Part shown: positions 14,947 through 24,289 of the stretch, in pieces | How the letters are laid out: the number at the start of each line of letters is the position of its first letter | Position numbering within the stretch: the stretch's first letter is position 1 | Source of the DNA: Microbacterium arborescens | GTDB lineage: Bacteria > Actinomycetota > Actinomycetes > Actinomycetales > Microbacteriaceae | Assembly (NCBI GenBank): GCA_003339645.1 | Contig: QNUV01000021.1 | Location: 744,001 to 808,000 of the forward strand | DNA: 64,000 nucleotides | Direction of reading: 5' to 3' | Notes under the pieces: model-generated | Databases searched by the model: none | What the model was told of the DNA's origin: nothing | The model's input: only the letters and a program-made list of their open reading frames with translations | Made by a program: the position numbers and the translations under genes

Positions 14947-17466
14947 GTGAAGCGGGGACGGCTGCGGGTGCTGCTGGGAGCGGCGCCGGGCGTGGGCAAG
15001 ACCTACGAGATGCTCGAGGAGGGCCGCCGGCTGCAGGATGCCGGGGTCGACGTCGTCGTCGCGATCGTCGAGACCCACGGACGCGCCGCGACCGCCGCGA
15101 TGACCGCGGGCCTGCCGATCGTTGCGCGCCGCCGCATCGAGCACCGGGGCGTCACGCTCGACGAGATGGACCTCGACGCCGTGCTCGCCCGGGCCCCGCG
15201 CGTCGCGCTCGTCGATGAGCTCGCCCACACCAACGTCGGCGGATCGCGCAACGAGAAGCGCTGGCAGGACGTCGAGGAGCTCCGGGATGCCGGCATCGAC
15301 GTCATCACGACCGTCAACGTCCAGCACATCGAGTCGCTGGGCGACGTCGTCGAGCAGATCACCGGCGTCGCGCAGCGCGAGACGGTGCCGGATGCCGTCG
15401 TGCGCTCGGCCGACCCGATCGAGCTCGTCGACCTCGCGCCGCCGTCACTGCGCGACCGCCTCGCCGCCGGCCTCGTCTACCCCGCCGAGCGCATCGACGC
15501 CGCCCTGTCGAACTACTTCCGGCTCGGCAATCTGACGGCGCTGCGGGAGCTCGCGCTGCTGTGGCTCGCCGACGAGGTCGACAGCGCTCTGCAGGACTAC
15601 CGGGCCGAGCACGGCATCCGGGGCACCTGGCAGGCGCGCGAGCGCGTCGTGGTCGCGCTGACCGGCGGCCCCGAGGGCGAGACGCTGATCCGCCGCGGGG
15701 CCCGCATCGTCGACCGGTCGGCCGGCGGCGAGCTCCTGGCCGTCCACGTGTCGGGTCAGGACGGGCTGCGCACCGCCGACCCCGCCGCCCTCGCCGCCCA
15801 GCGGGCCCTCGTCGAGTCGCTCGGTGGCAGCTATCACCAGGTCGTCGGTGACGACATCCCCGCCGCCCTCGTCGAGTTCGCGCGGTCGGTCAACGCGTCG
15901 CAGCTCGTCGTCGGCGTCAGCCGTCGCGGCCGGCTCGCTGCGGCCCTCAGCGGCCCGGGCATCGGCGCCACCGTCATCCGCGAGTCGGGCGATATCGACG
16001 TGCACGTCGTGACGCATGCGGCCGCCGGCGGCCGCTTCACCCTGCCCCGTGTCGCCGGCGGAGCGCTCAGCGTGCGGCGCCGGATCCTCGGTTTCGTCGT
16101 GGCGCTCACCGGCGGGCCGCTGCTCACCTGGCTGCTCGTCGCACTGCGGAGCCCCGAGTCGATCACGAGCGATGTGCTCGCGTATCAGCTGCTCGTGGTG
16201 GTGGTCGCGCTCGTCGGCGGCCTGTGGCCGGCGGTCTTCGCGGCGGTGATGTCGGGGGTGACGCTCGACTTCTTCTTCGTGGCGCCGCTGTATACCGTGA
16301 CGGTCTCCGATCCGCTGCACGCGTGGGCGCTGATCCTGTACGTCGTCATCGCGCTCCTCGTGAGCGTCATCGTCGACCGCGCGGCCCGGGGCACGCGCGC
16401 GGCCCGGCGGGCGGCGGCCGAGGCCGAGCTGCTCGCGGCGGTCGCGGGCAGCGTGCTGCGGGGCGACGGCTCGATCCCGGCTCTCGTCGCGCGGGCGCGC
16501 GAGGCCTTCGGGATGTCGGGCGCCCGCCTGGTCGCGTCGGACGGAACCGTCGTCGCCGCCGACGGCGAGCCCGTGCGCGACGACCGCCATCTGCGCGTCG
16601 ACGTCGGCCCCCAGGCCGTGCTCGAGCTCCACGGCAGCGAGTCGGAGCAGCTCGACGGCTCGGAACGCCGACTGCTGGATGTCGTCGTCGCGCAGCTCGC
16701 CGCGGCCCTCGAGCAGGCCGACCTGCAGCGGGCGGCGAGCTCGGCGTCGGTGCTCGCCGAGACCGACCGGGTGCGCAGCGCCCTGCTCTCGGCGGCGAGC
16801 CATGACCTGCGGCGCCCTCTGGCCGCTGCCGTCGCGGCGCTCGGGGGGCTCCGCGCAGCCGGCCCCGCACTCGACGACGCCGACCGCGACGAGCTGCTCG
16901 CGACCGCCGACGAGAGCCTCGGCACGCTGACCTCGCTCGTGACCGACCTGCTCGACGTGAGCCGCATCGAGGCGGGTGCTCTCGCGGTCGCCCTGCGGCC
17001 GGTCGACACCGCCGAGGCCGTGCTCGCCGCCGTCGACGAACTCGGCCTGGGGCCCGGCGCGGTCGAGCTGGCGATGGATGAGGCGATCGAGCCCGTGCTG
17101 GCCGACCCTGTGCTGTTGCAGCGCGTGCTGGTGAACGTGCTCGCCAACGCCCACCGCCACTCGCCGCCCGGAACGCCGGTGCGCATCAGCACGAGCTCAC
17201 TGGGCGAGCGGGCGCAGATCCGCGTGATCGACCACGGACCCGGGATCCCGGCCGAACGCCACGGCGACGTGTTCGCGCCCTTCCAGCGGCTGGGCGACAC
17301 CGACAACACGACCGGGCTCGGATTGGGGCTCGCGCTGTCGAAGGGCTTCACCGAGGGGATGCAGGGTCAGCTCGTCCCCGAGCAGACCCCCGGTGGCGGC
17401 CTCACCATGGTGATCGAACTGCCCCTGGCATCGTCGGCGGCACCAGAGGGCAGGATCGAGGGGTGA
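14947..17466 (+). CDS. kdpD: Osmosensitive K+ sensor histidine kinase KdpD
   Basis: 839 residues. In order: a KdpD N-terminal ATP-binding domain with P-loop GAAPGVGKT (11-19) and Walker B DELAHTN (from D90), a USP-like domain (about 215-355), four membrane helices of the DUF4118 type (about 375-480), a GAF-like region, then the kinase with H-box SHDLRRP (H619), N-box NVLANAHRH, G1 DHGPGIP and G2 GLGLGLAL. It phosphorylates KdpE when K+ is limiting. The GTG start follows TAGGGT plus six bases. The stop overlaps the kdpE GTG. Confidence 0.96.
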   Translation: MKRGRLRVLLGAAPGVGKTYEMLEEGRRLQDAGVDVVVAIVETHGRAATAAMTAGLPIVARRRIEHRGVTLDEMDLDAVLARAPRVALVDELAHTNVGGSRNEKRWQDVEELRDAGIDVITTVNVQHIESLGDVVEQITGVAQRETVPDAVVRSADPIELVDLAPPSLRDRLAAGLVYPAERIDAALSNYFRLGNLTALRELALLWLADEVDSALQDYRAEHGIRGTWQARERVVVALTGGPEGETLIRRGARIVDRSAGGELLAVHVSGQDGLRTADPAALAAQRALVESLGGSYHQVVGDDIPAALVEFARSVNASQLVVGVSRRGRLAAALSGPGIGATVIRESGDIDVHVVTHAAAGGRFTLPRVAGGALSVRRRILGFVVALTGGPLLTWLLVALRSPESITSDVLAYQLLVVVVALVGGLWPAVFAAVMSGVTLDFFFVAPLYTVTVSDPLHAWALILYVVIALLVSVIVDRAARGTRAARRAAAEAELLAAVAGSVLRGDGSIPALVARAREAFGMSGARLVASDGTVVAADGEPVRDDRHLRVDVGPQAVLELHGSESEQLDGSERRLLDVVVAQLAAALEQADLQRAASSASVLAETDRVRSALLSAASHDLRRPLAAAVAALGGLRAAGPALDDADRDELLATADESLGTLTSLVTDLLDVSRIEAGALAVALRPVDTAEAVLAAVDELGLGPGAVELAMDEAIEPVLADPVLLQRVLVNVLANAHRHSPPGTPVRISTSSLGERAQIRVIDHGPGIPAERHGDVFAPFQRLGDTDNTTGLGLGLALSKGFTEGMQGQLVPEQTPGGGLTMVIELPLASSAAPEGRIEG

Positions 17467-18137
17467 AAGTCCTTCTCGCCGACGACGACCCGCAGCTCGT
17501 GCGGGCGCTGCGCATCACGCTCGCGGCCCACGGGTACGACGTCGTCGCGGCGGGTGACGGGGCCGCCGCGATCGCCGCGGCCGCGGCCGAGCACCCCGAC
17601 GTCGTGGTCCTCGATCTGGGGATGCCGCGCCTCGACGGCGTCGCCGTGATCGAGGCCGTGCGGGGATGGAGCGCCGTGCCGATCATCGTCGTCTCGGGGC
17701 GCACCGGGTCGGCCGACAAGGTGGCGGCGCTCGACGCCGGCGCTGACGACTACGTCACCAAGCCGTTCCAGATCGACGAGCTGCTCGCGAGGCTGCGCGC
17801 GCTGACCCGGCGGGCCGGCGGTGCGGCATCCGTCGCCGTCGTGCGGTTCGCCGATGTCGAGATCGACCGGGCCGCCAAGACCGTCACGCGCGGCGGCGAG
17901 CGCGTGCACCTCACGCCGACCGAGTGGCGGATGCTCGACTTCCTCGCGCGGAGCCCCGGGGCGCTCGTGACCCGGCAGGACCTGCTGAAGGAGCTGTGGG
18001 GCACCGAGCAGGTCAACGACACCGGGTACCTGCGTCTCTACGTCTCGCAGCTGCGGAAGAAGCTCGAGGCCGATCCCGCGCATCCTGAGCACCTGCTGAC
18101 GGAGTCGGGCATGGGGTACCGGCTCATCGTCGACTGA
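17463..18137 (+). CDS. kdpE: Response regulator KdpE
   Basis: 224 residues. The receiver domain (1-120) has the acidic pocket LLADDD, the phosphoacceptor in VVLDLGMP (D51) and the conserved lysine in YVTKPF. The C-terminal OmpR/PhoB winged helix (about 128-222) has LTPTEWRMLDFLARSPG and the wing segment GYRLIVD. It is the transcription activator of the kdp structural genes. The GTGA overlap with kdpD couples the two. Confidence 0.95.
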   Translation: MKVLLADDDPQLVRALRITLAAHGYDVVAAGDGAAAIAAAAAEHPDVVVLDLGMPRLDGVAVIEAVRGWSAVPIIVVSGRTGSADKVAALDAGADDYVTKPFQIDELLARLRALTRRAGGAASVAVVRFADVEIDRAAKTVTRGGERVHLTPTEWRMLDFLARSPGALVTRQDLLKELWGTEQVNDTGYLRLYVSQLRKKLEADPAHPEHLLTESGMGYRLIVD

Positions 18138-18148
18138 CCGCCGCTCGC

Positions 18149-18154
18149 TACGAT
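18149..18154 (+). promoter_or_regulatory. -10 box TACGAT of the GNAT gene (leaderless start)
   Basis: TACGAT ends six bases before GTG 18161. No clear -35. Confidence 0.5.
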
Positions 18155-18160
18155 CTGGTC

Positions 18161-18667
18161 GTGCCCATCGACATCCGACCGCCGAGGCCTGACGAGCTGA
18201 GCCTTCTCGAAGACATCGAGAACGACGCCGACGCACTGCTCCGCGATCGGCTCGACCCGCCGACCTGGTGGCCGGCGCCGACCGGCGCGTCGCGTGCCGA
18301 CGAGGCCGGCTTCCTGCTGGTCGCCGATGTCGGCGCCGGCGTGATCGCCGGTTTCGTCCATGTGCTCGAGGTCGACCGCCACGCTCACCTCGAACAGCTG
18401 TCGGTGTCGCCCGAGCACGGGCGCCGAGGGTACGGCCGCAAGCTCGTCGAGGCGGCGATGACGTTCGCCCGCGACCGCGGCCACGACCGGATGTCGCTCC
18501 GCACCTTCGCCGACGTGCCCTGGAACGCCCCGTTCTACGAGCGCCTCGGCTTCGCGGTGACCGAACCGCGTTCGGAGTTCGAGCTCATGCTCGTCGAGAC
18601 CGAGGAGCGCATGGGACTCAATGCCCTCGGCCCGCGCGTGCAGATGACCGCGGATCTGCGGTCGTAG
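18161..18667 (+). CDS. GNAT-family N-acetyltransferase
   Basis: 168 residues forming one GNAT domain. Motif A is LEQLSVSPEHGRRGYGRKLVEAAM, with the acetyl-CoA pyrophosphate loop RRGYGR, and motif B is the later PFYERLGF segment. The substrate cannot be told from sequence. GTG 18161 is chosen because TACGAT plus six bases precedes it and the N-terminus (PIDIRPPRPDELSLL) is complete for the fold. It follows kdpE by 23 bases but appears to have its own promoter. Confidence 0.88.
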   Translation: MPIDIRPPRPDELSLLEDIENDADALLRDRLDPPTWWPAPTGASRADEAGFLLVADVGAGVIAGFVHVLEVDRHAHLEQLSVSPEHGRRGYGRKLVEAAMTFARDRGHDRMSLRTFADVPWNAPFYERLGFAVTEPRSEFELMLVETEERMGLNALGPRVQMTADLRS

Positions 18668-18691
18668 CGAGCCGCGCCACGACCGGCGGAT

Positions 18692-18719
18692 TTCGACCAC
18701 CAACCCTGTAGATTAAATA
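18692..18719 (+). promoter_or_regulatory. Possible promoter of the mannan regulator gene
   Basis: TTCGAC (18692-18697) and TAAATA (18714-18719) are separated by 16 bases in an unusually AT-rich stretch. GGAGGAGG at 18734-18741 is a strong ribosome site six bases before ATG 18748. Confidence 0.4.
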
Positions 18720-18747
18720 TAAGAATTCCAGCCGGAGGAGGATCGGG

Positions 18748-19848
18748 ATGCTGTACAAGCGGGTGTACGAATCGTTGCGTCTGGCGATCACCAACGGCAC
18801 CTACCCGGTCGGCGAGCGCCTGCCCTCCGAGGCCGAGCTGTCCAAGCAGTTCGACGTGAGCGCCATCACGGTCAAGCGGGCACTCGAGCTGCTGCGCAGC
18901 GAGGGGATGATCATGCGTCGTCCACGCATCGGCACGGTGGTGACGAGCGCGACCGCGACGACCGTCCCGGCCGTGGGGTCGGAGGTCTCGACCCGCCTGC
19001 TGGGCTGCGTCCTCACGAGCTTCGACGACACGTTCGGCAACAAGATTATCGAGGGGATCCTCGCCGCGGCGGGCGCCGACACCCACGTCATCTTCAAACG
19101 GTCAGGCGGCGACCTGGCCGAGGAGGACGCGTGCATCCGATCCCTCGTCGACGCCGGCGTCGAGGGGCTCGTGCTGCTCCCGAGCTCGTCGGAGTACATC
19201 CCGCCCGCCGCCCTCGAGCTCGTCGCGCGCCGGTTCCCGCTCGTCATCCTCGACCGCCTCTTCGACGGCATCCCCGTCTCGGCCGTCTGCTCCGACAACC
19301 TCGGCGGAGGACGCGCGGCGACCGAGCACCTGCTCGAGCTCGGGCACCGCACCGTCGGGTTCGTGGGACCGTCGAGCCACGTGTCATCGAGCGACGACCG
19401 TCGCAACGGGTACATCCATGCCCACGCCATGAACCACCTGCCCCTGGAGAACCGTGCGGAGCTGCAGACGCTCGAGTCGACGGTGCCCGGCAGCACCGAC
19501 ACCGTCGAGGACGACATCGAGCGGCTCATCGCGTTCGTCGGCGAGCATCCCGACATCACCGGCTACGTCGCGGCCGAGTACAACATCGCGCTCATGCTGC
19601 GCGAGGCTTGCTCGCGGCTCGGGCTCAGCATCCCGCGCGACGTGTCGGTCGTCTGCTTCGACCATCCCGACGCGTTCTTCGACACGGGCCTGTTCCGCTT
19701 CACCCACATCCGGCAGGCGCAGACCGAGCTCGGCGGCCGTGGCATCGCGTCGTTGCAGCAGCAGATCGCCCACCCGCTCACGGTCGACAAGGTCGTGCTG
19801 CCCACCGAGCTCATGCCGGGCGCGTCGACGGCGCCACCTCGCAGCTGA
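18748..19848 (+). CDS. GntR-HTH/LacI-type sugar-sensing regulator (AraR-like architecture)
   Basis: 366 residues. The N-terminal GntR winged helix spans about 1-68 (YKRVYESLRLAI, LPSEAELSKQFDVSAITVKRAL). It is joined to a LacI/GalR periplasmic-binding-like effector domain of about 85-360 (VEGLVLLPSSS, FPLVILDRLF, SVVCFDHPDAFFDTGLFRFTHIRQ). This fusion is the AraR/TreR-like type and normally represses sugar genes until an imported sugar binds. It faces the leftward mannan operon and is the obvious candidate regulator. Mannose oligosaccharides as effector are inferred from context. A strong GGAGGAGG sets the start. Confidence 0.88.
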   Translation: MLYKRVYESLRLAITNGTYPVGERLPSEAELSKQFDVSAITVKRALELLRSEGMIMRRPRIGTVVTSATATTVPAVGSEVSTRLLGCVLTSFDDTFGNKIIEGILAAAGADTHVIFKRSGGDLAEEDACIRSLVDAGVEGLVLLPSSSEYIPPAALELVARRFPLVILDRLFDGIPVSAVCSDNLGGGRAATEHLLELGHRTVGFVGPSSHVSSSDDRRNGYIHAHAMNHLPLENRAELQTLESTVPGSTDTVEDDIERLIAFVGEHPDITGYVAAEYNIALMLREACSRLGLSIPRDVSVVCFDHPDAFFDTGLFRFTHIRQAQTELGGRGIASLQQQIAHPLTVDKVVLPTELMPGASTAPPRS

Positions 19849-19859
19849 GGAGGCGCCGT
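19828..19859. terminator. Bidirectional hairpin between the regulator and GH76 genes
   Basis: ACGGCGCC and GGCGCCGT form a perfect 8-bp stem, extended past an A/A mismatch by CCTC-GAGG around loop GCAGCT. It spans the regulator's TGA stop and lies 31 bases before the GH76 stop on the other strand. Confidence 0.65.
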
Positions 19860-19889
19860 CGTGCGCGGAGCAGAACGAGGCGGCGCGGC

Positions 19890-21017
19890 CTAGGCGCCGA
19901 CGACCGTACCGGCTGCCGCGGCGGAACCCGCGCCCACCGTCTCACCCGCGGACTCGGCGCTCTCCCGTCGCGCGCGCTGCTCGATCGCGAAGATCGCGCT
20001 GACAGCGGTGGAGTACGGAATCCACTCCCCCGCCGGCTCCGACCAGTCGTTGCCGGGACGCAGCAGACCGTCGACGACGCCGGTTCGCCAGAGCTCGTCG
20101 GTGCTCGCCCGCAGGAACGCCTCGAGCAGCGCCCGCTCGTCGGCGAAGCCCGGCTCATCGGCGAGGACCGCGAGCACCTCGCCCAGGTAGCGGTAGTAGA
20201 CGCCCTTGAACAGGCCCTCGTCGCCGCCGTCGCCCTCGTCGCGGAACACCGAACCGTCGCTCAGCTCTCGGACGGCGGTGACGGCCGTCTGCACGGCACG
20301 CTCGAGGAACGCGCGGTCGCCCGTCAGCCGGAACAGCTCGACCGCCGCTCCCGCGTAGAGCCCCTGGTTGTAGGTGAAGCGCCACTGCGTGTCGACGGCG
20401 CCGTCATCGTTGCGGTTGACACCGTCCTCGACGAACCCGTCGGGTCCGACGAGGTTCGCCGTCAGCCAGTCGAACGCCCGATGGGCGTAGTCGAGGTGGT
20501 CACCGGACGCGTCGAGCGCGCTCAGCCGCGCGCCGAGGATCACGAGCGGCCCGTTGGCGGGCGTGTTCTTGTAGGCCAGCTGCTGCTTCCGCCACGCGAG
20601 GCTCCACCCGAGGGTCTCGTTCCAGCCGTGCTCGACGACGTGGTCCCAGATCGCGCGGGCGTCGTCGAGGTGACGCTGATCGCCGGTCGCGGCGTGGAGC
20701 CGCTCGAGTGCGAGCGCGAACCAGAGCATGTCGTCGAAGTAGTCGTTGAACAGCGAGCCGCCGTTGCGTTCGACGATGTTGTCGCGGGCGGCGACGGCCG
20801 CTTCGAGCCAGCGGGCCTCCCCCGTCCGCAGCCAAGCGTCGATGCGGGCGTCGATGACGTGCGCCAGCCACCAGTAGTTGAACACCGCGGTGTCGCCGCG
20901 GTCGTGCGGGTGGCTGTTCGCGAGGAACTGGATGCCGGGGACGCCGAAGAAGTGGTCGAGGCTCTCCTGGGCGACATCCGCTCGGGACGACCAGACGATC
21001 GCTGCGGGACGGGTCAT
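19890..21017 (-). CDS. Intracellular GH76 family alpha-1,6-mannanase-like enzyme
   Basis: 375 residues with no signal peptide. The (alpha/alpha)6-barrel GH76 pattern includes the catalytic Asp pair in NDYFDDMLWF (D95, D96), the KNTPANGPLVILGARL helix and WRFTYNQGLYAGAAVEL. GH76 enzymes cleave alpha-1,6-linked mannan backbones. With no export signal it should act on imported oligosaccharides. It is the last gene of a leftward operon (GH125, two permeases, binding protein, GH76), 64 bases after the binding-protein stop with its own AGAGAAGAG ribosome site. The C-terminal 25 residues are Ala/Gly/Ser-rich and probably disordered. Confidence 0.88.
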   Translation of the reverse strand: MTRPAAIVWSSRADVAQESLDHFFGVPGIQFLANSHPHDRGDTAVFNYWWLAHVIDARIDAWLRTGEARWLEAAVAARDNIVERNGGSLFNDYFDDMLWFALALERLHAATGDQRHLDDARAIWDHVVEHGWNETLGWSLAWRKQQLAYKNTPANGPLVILGARLSALDASGDHLDYAHRAFDWLTANLVGPDGFVEDGVNRNDDGAVDTQWRFTYNQGLYAGAAVELFRLTGDRAFLERAVQTAVTAVRELSDGSVFRDEGDGGDEGLFKGVYYRYLGEVLAVLADEPGFADERALLEAFLRASTDELWRTGVVDGLLRPGNDWSEPAGEWIPYSTAVSAIFAIEQRARRESAESAGETVGAGSAAAAGTVVGA

Positions 21018-21081
21018 GCGTGCTCTTCTCTCTGGATGGGGAGGTCGGCGGCCTCGCGGGCCGAGACGAGGGTCGGTCGCG

Positions 21082-22332
21082 TCATCGGTTCTTCGCGAGG
21101 ATCTGATCGCCCTGCTCCTGCGCGTCCTTGAGCGCCTGCTCGGCGGAGATCTCGCCGGACATGAACCGCTCGAGAGCGGGCACCAGCGCCTTGCCCTCGA
21201 CGTCCGAGAAGCCCTGTACGTTCGGCCGGGCCCCGGCGTAGTTCATGGTCTCGATGAAGGCCGCGTAGTGCTCGTCGTCGGTGAAGTAGGGGTCGTTCGC
21301 GGCCTCGATGTTCGCGGGGATCCAGCCGGAGATCTCGCCGAAAGCGACGCCGTTCTCCGCCTCGGTCGTCCACCACTTCATGAACTCCCAGGCACCCTCC
21401 GCGTTCTTGGCGCCCTCGGGGATGACGAGCCCGAAGCCGCCCATGTACGCGCCGGAGTCGCCGTCGGGACCGGCGGGCGGCTGCGCGACGCCGTAGGTCA
21501 GGCCGTCGACCTTGTCGAGCGTCGAGAGCGCCCAGGGGCCGTCGAGCTTCATCGCGGTGCGCCCTTCGGCGAACGCGTCGCCCGTGTCGCCGAAGCCCTG
21601 CGAGTACACGCCGTCATCAAGCAGGCTCTGCCAGAACTCCAGCACCTCGAGGCCCTCCGGGCTGTTGAAGGCGGTCTTCGTCTCGTCGTCGTTGAGCAGC
21701 TCACCCCCCGCCTGCGCGAGGTACATGCTGAACAGGCCGGGGTCGCTCAGGTCGAAGCCCGACTGCACGAGCTTGCTGCCGTCGCGCTTGGTCAGCGCCT
21801 GGGCGGCCGCCTGGAGCTCGTCCCAGTTCGTCGGCGCCGCGACGCCGGCTTCGTCGAGCAGCGCCCGGTTGTAGACGAGCGAACGGTTGTCGACGAGCAG
21901 GGGAAGGCCGTAGAGCTTGTCGTCGACCTCCATCTCGCCGAGAGCCGGCTCGTAGAAGACGCTGGTGTCGACGGAATCCTCGGCGATGAAGTCGTCGATC
22001 GGAGCGAGCGCTCCCTTCGGGGCGTAGAGCGAGGTCTGATAGCGGTCCCACAGCACGATGTCCGGCACCTGGCCCCCGGCGAGGGCCGTGAGGAGCTTCT
22101 CCTCGACGAGCTCCTGCGGCACGTAACTGACCTCGTAGTCGTCCTGCGCCTCGTTGAAGCGGGCGGCCTGAGCCTCGAGCTGGGCGACCTGATCGCCCGA
22201 CCACGAGCCCCACATGACGACGGGCTCGGGTCCGTCGCCGCCGTTGCCGGCATCGGAGCCGCCGCAGCCGGCGAGGGTGACGGTCAGGGTCGCGACGCCC
22301 AGCAGGGCGAGCGAGCGCACGGTGTTCTTCAT
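21082..22332 (-). CDS. Carbohydrate ABC transporter substrate-binding lipoprotein
   Basis: 416 residues. The lipoprotein signal ends in TLAGC (C23), so it is anchored on the outer face of the membrane. The family 1 (maltose-type) binding fold is indicated by VVMWGSWSG, VPDIVLWDRYQ, YGLPLLVDNRSLVYNRALLDEAG and DGPWALSTL. Between the permease genes and GH76 in a mannan operon, its ligand is probably alpha-mannooligosaccharides (inference). The ATG follows AGGAGATTCCG on the minus strand. No ATPase gene is encoded in the operon, so a shared MsiK-like ATPase elsewhere is likely, as is common in actinobacteria. Confidence 0.92.
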   Translation of the reverse strand: MKNTVRSLALLGVATLTVTLAGCGGSDAGNGGDGPEPVVMWGSWSGDQVAQLEAQAARFNEAQDDYEVSYVPQELVEEKLLTALAGGQVPDIVLWDRYQTSLYAPKGALAPIDDFIAEDSVDTSVFYEPALGEMEVDDKLYGLPLLVDNRSLVYNRALLDEAGVAAPTNWDELQAAAQALTKRDGSKLVQSGFDLSDPGLFSMYLAQAGGELLNDDETKTAFNSPEGLEVLEFWQSLLDDGVYSQGFGDTGDAFAEGRTAMKLDGPWALSTLDKVDGLTYGVAQPPAGPDGDSGAYMGGFGLVIPEGAKNAEGAWEFMKWWTTEAENGVAFGEISGWIPANIEAANDPYFTDDEHYAAFIETMNYAGARPNVQGFSDVEGKALVPALERFMSGEISAEQALKDAQEQGDQILAKNR

Positions 22333-22379
22333 CGGAATCTCCTGTGATCGGATGGTGTGGTTGCGGGTGGGAGTGTCGT

Positions 22380-23345
22380 CTACTTGGTGCCGACGTGCGC
22401 GACGCCCTCGATGATGTATCGCTGGGCGAAGAGGAACACGAGCAGCACGGGGAGGCTCGCGACCACGGTCCCGGCCATGAGCGGGCCGAATGCCGTCTCG
22501 TAGTTGTTGACGAACGACGCGAGCCCGACCTGGACCGTCATCATGTCCTGGCTGTTCAGGACGATGAGCGGCCACAGGAAGTTGTTCCATCCGGCCTGGA
22601 AGCTGATGATGCCGAGCACGGCGAGCCCGGCCTTCGCGAGCGGGAAGTAGATGAGCGCGAAGATGCGGAACTCGCCGGCGCCGTCGATGCGCGCCGCCTC
22701 GCCGAGCTCGTCGGGCAGAGTCTCGAAGAACTGCTTCATGAAGAAGACCGCGAATGCACCGGCGGCGCCCGGGATGATGACGGCCCAGTAGGTGTTGATC
22801 AGGCCGAGGCCGCCCTGCCCCAGAATGTCGTTGCCGCCCGCGAACGGGATCGACCGCAGGATCAGGAACGACGGGATCATCGTGATGATGCCGGGGATCA
22901 TGAGCGACGACAGGAAGACCGCGAACACCGCCGTGCGGCCGCGGAACCGCAGCTTGGCGAGGGCGTAGCCGCCCAGCGCGCCGAAGAAGATGTTCGTCGC
23001 CGCGCCGCCGATGCCGAGCACGAGCGAGTTCACGAAGTACCGCCCGAACGGCACCTCGTCGAACACCCGGACGTAGTTCTCGATCGTGGGGTTATCGGGG
23101 ATGAGCGACAGGGCGCCGGAGAGGATCTCGGTGGCCGGCTTGATCGACGTCGAGATCGTCCAGACGAGCGGCGCGACCGTGACGATGCTGACGAGGATCA
23201 CTCCGACGTACCAGGCGATCGTTCCCGCGCGCTGCCGCGGCGTCCGCGGACGGGCGGTCGGAGCCGCCGCGACCGGCGTCCGGGCCGCGAGGGCGGTCTG
23301 GACGGCGCTGCCGCCGTCCACGGAGCCGTTGAGCGTGTTCGTCAT
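22380..23345 (-). CDS. Carbohydrate ABC transporter permease (MalG type)
   Basis: 321 residues with six membrane helices after a basic Ala/Pro/Thr-rich cytoplasmic N-terminus of about 40 residues. The EAA loop that contacts the ATPase is LPDELGEAARIDGAGEFRIFALIYFPLAK. It ends with the typical FAQRYIIEGVAHVGTK. Its ATG overlaps the stop of the partner permease (ATGA). It forms the import channel with the upstream gene product. Confidence 0.93.
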   Translation of the reverse strand: MTNTLNGSVDGGSAVQTALAARTPVAAAPTARPRTPRQRAGTIAWYVGVILVSIVTVAPLVWTISTSIKPATEILSGALSLIPDNPTIENYVRVFDEVPFGRYFVNSLVLGIGGAATNIFFGALGGYALAKLRFRGRTAVFAVFLSSLMIPGIITMIPSFLILRSIPFAGGNDILGQGGLGLINTYWAVIIPGAAGAFAVFFMKQFFETLPDELGEAARIDGAGEFRIFALIYFPLAKAGLAVLGIISFQAGWNNFLWPLIVLNSQDMMTVQVGLASFVNNYETAFGPLMAGTVVASLPVLLVFLFAQRYIIEGVAHVGTK

Positions 23346-24289
23346 CGGACGCCTCCGCGATTCGTGAGTCGTGCGTTCACGAGCGAGAACACGAGGATGA
23401 TGAGGAAGAGGATGAACGACAGCGCCGAGGCATAGCCCATCTCGAGGGCTCCGAACCCCTTGTTGTAGATGTAATAGACCATCGTCACGGTGGAGTTGCC
23501 CGGCCCGCCCTTGGTGAGGACATAGGCCTGGTCGAAGACCTGGAACGCGCCGATGATCAGCAGCGTCGATACGAGGAACGTCGTGCGCGTGAGAGACGGC
23601 AGAGTGACGTACCGGAACTGCTGCCAGGCGTTCGCGCCGTCGAGACGAGCGGCCTCGTAGAGCTCGCCGGGAACGCCCTGCAGTCCGCCGAGGAAGATGA
23701 TCATGTTGGCGCCGAAGCCGGCCCAGACGCTCATCATGACGATCGCGATCATCGCCCACTGCGATTCGTACAGCCACGCGGGGCCGTCGATGCCGAACCA
23801 GCTCAGCACGACGTTGAGCAGGCCGTTCTGCGGGTTCAGCATCCAGAACCAGATCGTCGCCGTCGCCACCGTCGAAGCCACGACGGGGATGTAGAAGAGC
23901 GTGCGGAAGATACGGACGGCCCGTTGCCGACGATTGAGGAGCAGCGCCGTGCCGAGCGCGACGACGAGTCCGGCCGGGACGTAGAGCACCGTGTAGTAGG
24001 CGGTGTTGCGCAGCGCGATCCAGAAGAACGGGTCGACGGCGATCTCGGCGTAGTTCTGCAGCCCGAGCCAGTCGAAGTCTCCGACGATGGCGTAGTCCGT
24101 CAGGCTCAGCACGAGCGCGATCGCGATCGGTAGCGCCATGAAGACGAGGAACAGCACGCCCGGCACCAGCAGGAACAGCCAGGCGCTCCGGGTCATCTGC
24201 CGGGCCGAGGGGTTCCCCGGCCGATGCGTCCGCTGCGCACGCGGCGTCTGCTCGGCCGAGCCCGGACGCACCACGGTCGACGCGCTCAT
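23342..24289 (-). CDS. Carbohydrate ABC transporter permease (MalF type)
   Basis: 315 residues with six membrane helices. The EAA loop is VPGELYEAARLDGANAWQQFRYVTLPSL, followed by the family segment FQVFDQAYVLTKGGPGNSTVTMVYYIY. The ATG at 24289 overlaps the stop of the GH125 gene by four bases, showing that exo-mannosidase and importer are cotranslated. Confidence 0.93.
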   Translation of the reverse strand: MSASTVVRPGSAEQTPRAQRTHRPGNPSARQMTRSAWLFLLVPGVLFLVFMALPIAIALVLSLTDYAIVGDFDWLGLQNYAEIAVDPFFWIALRNTAYYTVLYVPAGLVVALGTALLLNRRQRAVRIFRTLFYIPVVASTVATATIWFWMLNPQNGLLNVVLSWFGIDGPAWLYESQWAMIAIVMMSVWAGFGANMIIFLGGLQGVPGELYEAARLDGANAWQQFRYVTLPSLTRTTFLVSTLLIIGAFQVFDQAYVLTKGGPGNSTVTMVYYIYNKGFGALEMGYASALSFILFLIILVFSLVNARLTNRGGVR

